DNA from: Prevotella sp. UBA2444
Lineage (GTDB): Bacteria > Bacteroidota > Bacteroidia > Bacteroidales > Bacteroidaceae
DNA length: 16,944 bases
NCBI GenBank assembly: GCA_002342665.1
Contig: DDQK01000006.1
Coordinates: forward strand, 1-16,944
Direction of reading: 5' to 3'
A program made the translations under genes and the position numbers. A model generated the notes under the pieces. The model ran no database searches. It saw only the letters and a program-made list of their open reading frames with translations, and was not told where the DNA came from. Shown here one piece after another: positions 14,988-16,944 of the stretch. The stretch's first letter is position 1. Each line of letters begins with the position of its first letter.

Positions 14988-16804
14988 TTCTTCAACTGAT
15001 TATAGTCGGTCTCGCCTTTGAGGATTCGGGGGCGTCTCATGTCGTAATCGGGGCTGATCACATTATACTCTGAACGGTAGAGGGGCGACGAGATGCCACC
15101 GAGATAGAGCAGCAGATGGGGCAGCACGTCTGTCATCAGCGGACGGTCTTTGGCGTTCTGAATCGCAAGCCAGCCATAAGGGTGGTTCTCGCGGTAGAGG
15201 GGCGAGCCCCATATCCAGAAGGGTATCTCCATCTCGTTACGGGCCAGACGGTAGTCTGTCTCTGCCGAGTGCAGGCGCCCCCAGATAGGCTCGTCGTCGA
15301 AGATCTCCTCGCCGTGGTCGGGCATATAGATGACGACGGCATCCTTATCCATGAACTTCTGGGTGATGACAGCCACCACCGAGTCGTTGTAGAGTAGTGA
15401 GTTGTCGTATTCTGCCAGAAGCTTCCGCTGGTGGTCGTTCAGGTCAGGCCGGTTGTACATCTCGGGCTTGAACCGTGAACGGGTCTTCTCCGGATAGCGG
15501 GCACGGTAGTCGACATGAGAGCCCATCAGATGGAGGATGTACAGATTGTTGGTAGAGTCGCCCTTCATCGTGTCGTAAGCCTTCAGTACGCCCTCGTCAT
15601 AGCGGTAAGTCTTGGTGTTGCGCACATTGAACTGACGACTGCTCAGGCTTGGGTCATTGAGGAAGAAGCCACCGCTGAAGTCCCATACCGGCTCCTTGGC
15701 CTTCGACTGGAACTGATTGGTGATGAATGTCACCCGATAGCCGGCCCGTCGGAACACTTCGGGGAAGAGGGGCTCGTCGCACCACTCGCCGCTGTCGCCG
15801 ACGGCATGCAGCGAGAAGTTGTGCTTGAAGACAAAGCTCGTCAGGTTCCATGGGGCCACCACATCGCTGAAAGGCACTAGGCTGCCTTCCTCCCGCAGGG
15901 ATATCTGTCTCGGCGTCGTGGGCATCTTGTAACCATAGAGCTGGGAGTGGTGCTTGTTGTAGCTCTCGCCGATGACCAGTACGATGTTGGGTACACGGAA
16001 GGAGCAGCTGTCCACCACCACCTTGCTGCTGGCAGCTACCAACTGGTCTACCTGATGTGCCGCCAGACGATTGGCGTAGATACCGAAGGCCAGACGATAG
16101 ACGGGCAGATACATCACGGCATGATCCTTGCGGGTCAGCTCATGCTCCACCTGACCGATGGTCTGATAGGAGAACAGCCGTTGCGTGGCGGTCTTATTAC
16201 TCCAGCACTGGCTGCCGGCATCAATGACTGTCCAGAGGGTTGCCACGCCCAGTATGGCCTTGCAGATCTTTGGTATCGTCTCGTTGATGCGTGGCAGAAT
16301 AATCCGTTTACGCAGGCTGGCTCCGATGCATCGGATGATAGTCCACAGGATGTGAACGGCTATCAGCAGCAGTATCCAACCAACCTCCGACGTCAGGATG
16401 TCCCATCCTATGTACGATGAGAGGAACTCGCTGGCCTCCTGCTGATTGGTCTCGCCAAATAGCATCAGCATCGTCGGGGTGAGTGTAGACTCGAACCTGA
16501 CGTAGCAGAACATGTCCACCAATGCCACGCCGTAGAAGAAGATGTAGAGCAGGGCTCTCACCCAGTAGCGTATCTTGCGGGGAATCAATGTCAGCACAAT
16601 GCAGATGGCATAGAGGTCGAACAACAGTTCGGGCACTGACATTTCGTAGGGCTTGGCGCCTTTTACATGGAGTGTAATCTCTGTCTGTGTGCAAAGATAG
16701 CCTAAGGCAAACATAAAGACGAAGAAGGCTCCGTTCTTCTGTATCGGGTCGAAGAGCCAGCCCAGCCACTTCAGGATATCCATGTGCCAGCGCCGTCTAC
16801 GCAT
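14984..16804 (-). CDS. EptA-like phosphoethanolamine transferase
   Basis: 606-residue inner-membrane protein of the alkaline phosphatase superfamily. Five N-terminal helices are visible (for example AFFVFMFALGYL and LLFDLYAICIVLTLIP), followed by a periplasmic catalytic domain. Residues match the EptA/MCR pattern: E280 in VIGESYN (metal), T322 in APWNLTSFVF (the nucleophile position, 42 residues later as expected), the HLMGSH histidines H425 and H430, and D496-H497 in MPDHGEE. Family members move phosphoethanolamine from phosphatidylethanolamine onto lipid A or other glycans; the acceptor here is unknown. I chose the ATG at 16804 because AGGAGG lies 6 bases upstream and it overlaps the nadD stop by 8 bases. 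An alternative ATG at 16783 (MDILKWLGW) has no ribosome-binding site but starts nearer the membrane segment. The stop overlaps the acyltransferase start (ATGA). Confidence 0.85.
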   Translation of the reverse strand: MRRRRWHMDILKWLGWLFDPIQKNGAFFVFMFALGYLCTQTEITLHVKGAKPYEMSVPELLFDLYAICIVLTLIPRKIRYWVRALLYIFFYGVALVDMFCYVRFESTLTPTMLMLFGETNQQEASEFLSSYIGWDILTSEVGWILLLIAVHILWTIIRCIGASLRKRIILPRINETIPKICKAILGVATLWTVIDAGSQCWSNKTATQRLFSYQTIGQVEHELTRKDHAVMYLPVYRLAFGIYANRLAAHQVDQLVAASSKVVVDSCSFRVPNIVLVIGESYNKHHSQLYGYKMPTTPRQISLREEGSLVPFSDVVAPWNLTSFVFKHNFSLHAVGDSGEWCDEPLFPEVFRRAGYRVTFITNQFQSKAKEPVWDFSGGFFLNDPSLSSRQFNVRNTKTYRYDEGVLKAYDTMKGDSTNNLYILHLMGSHVDYRARYPEKTRSRFKPEMYNRPDLNDHQRKLLAEYDNSLLYNDSVVAVITQKFMDKDAVVIYMPDHGEEIFDDEPIWGRLHSAETDYRLARNEMEIPFWIWGSPLYRENHPYGWLAIQNAKDRPLMTDVLPHLLLYLGGISSPLYRSEYNVISPDYDMRRPRILKGETDYNQLKK

Positions 16805-16944
16805 AGAGCCCCTCCTTTCTGATAAAGTCCTCCACGGCCTGGGGCACCATGCCGCTGATGCTCTCACCTGCCTTGATGCGGCGGCGTATCTCCGTGCTGC
16901 TGATATCCATCAGCTCCGCCTCGATGACACATGGGGTCAGGCAC
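16797..16944 (-). CDS. nadD: Nicotinate-nucleotide adenylyltransferase, C-terminal part
   Basis: Only the last 48 codons and the stop are in the window; the gene enters from the right edge. The readable tail contains MDISSTEIRRRIKAGESI, then MVPQAVEDFI and the terminal LY, which is the highly conserved C-terminus of NadD (ISST-IR-R nucleotide-binding motif). NadD adenylates nicotinate mononucleotide in NAD synthesis. It overlaps the next gene by 8 bases if that gene starts at 16804. The surface-modification run is therefore appended directly to a housekeeping gene and its promoter must lie further right or in nadD. Confidence 0.9.
   Translation of the reverse strand, partial: CLTPCVIEAELMDISSTEIRRRIKAGESISGMVPQAVEDFIRKEGLYA
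16811..16816 (-). promoter_or_regulatory. Shine-Dalgarno AGGAGG inside the nadD end
   Basis: On the - strand AGGAGG sits 6 bases before the ATG at 16804, ideal spacing. It lies in nadD codons for Arg-Lys-Glu-Gly. Strong Shine-Dalgarno sequences are rare in this window, and this one decides the start chosen for the phosphoethanolamine transferase. Confidence 0.5.

Noticed and set aside
16692..16699. TATCTTTG on the - strand, a perfect -7 box
   Set aside because: It lies inside the phosphoethanolamine transferase gene, encodes part of GYLCTQ, and no TTTG lies 19-21 bases upstream, so it is likely chance.

Overview
The window reads as a stretch of a Bacteroidales chromosome, most like Prevotella or a close relative. 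Three start regions carry the Bacteroidetes -7 promoter box TAnnTTTG, and most starts lack a Shine-Dalgarno sequence. The families also fit: a MetG with a fused C-terminal tRNA-binding domain, LicD, HlpA-like glycosyltransferases and paired polytopic proteins that I believe belong to DUF6080. Coding DNA is GC-rich and the short intergenic gaps are AT-rich. Genus assignment is inference. I see no rRNA, tRNA, CRISPR array, transposase or phage gene.

Layout. (1) 1-2212: a terminator for an off-window gene overlaps the promoter of metG. (2) 2274-5988: a three-gene module. It holds a fused nucleotidyltransferase/PLP enzyme and an opine-type dehydrogenase on the + strand, then licD on the - strand, converging with the dehydrogenase and overlapping it by 13 bp. 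(3) 6070-9445 (+): a polysaccharide flippase and two GT-A glycosyltransferases, coupled by TGATG and ATGA junctions. The flippase and licD diverge from interlocked promoters. (4) 9442-16944 (-): one long run of tightly packed genes. It starts with the 3' end of nadD, followed by an EptA-like phosphoethanolamine transferase, two acyltransferase-3 membrane proteins, a HAD-IB phosphatase and two paralogous polytopic membrane proteins.

How the genes may work together. Regions 2-4 look like a surface-glycan locus. The flippase and glycosyltransferases would build and export a lipid-linked glycan. The 2274-5988 module would make a CDP-activated amino-alcohol phosphate (or phosphonate) and LicD would attach it. 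The opine dehydrogenase is the surprising member: it suggests the amine is reductively joined to a 2-oxo acid, giving an N-(carboxyalkyl)aminoalkyl phosphate decoration. The - strand run would add a second layer: phosphoethanolamine transfer, O-acylation and possibly GT-C-type sugar transfer outside the inner membrane.

The two acyltransferase genes and the gap after them carry three different tandem repeat arrays, with units of 8, 9 and 22 bp. The 22-bp palindromic array lies inside a coding region. Losing one unit would bring a stop codon into frame at once, so that gene is a candidate phase-variable locus.
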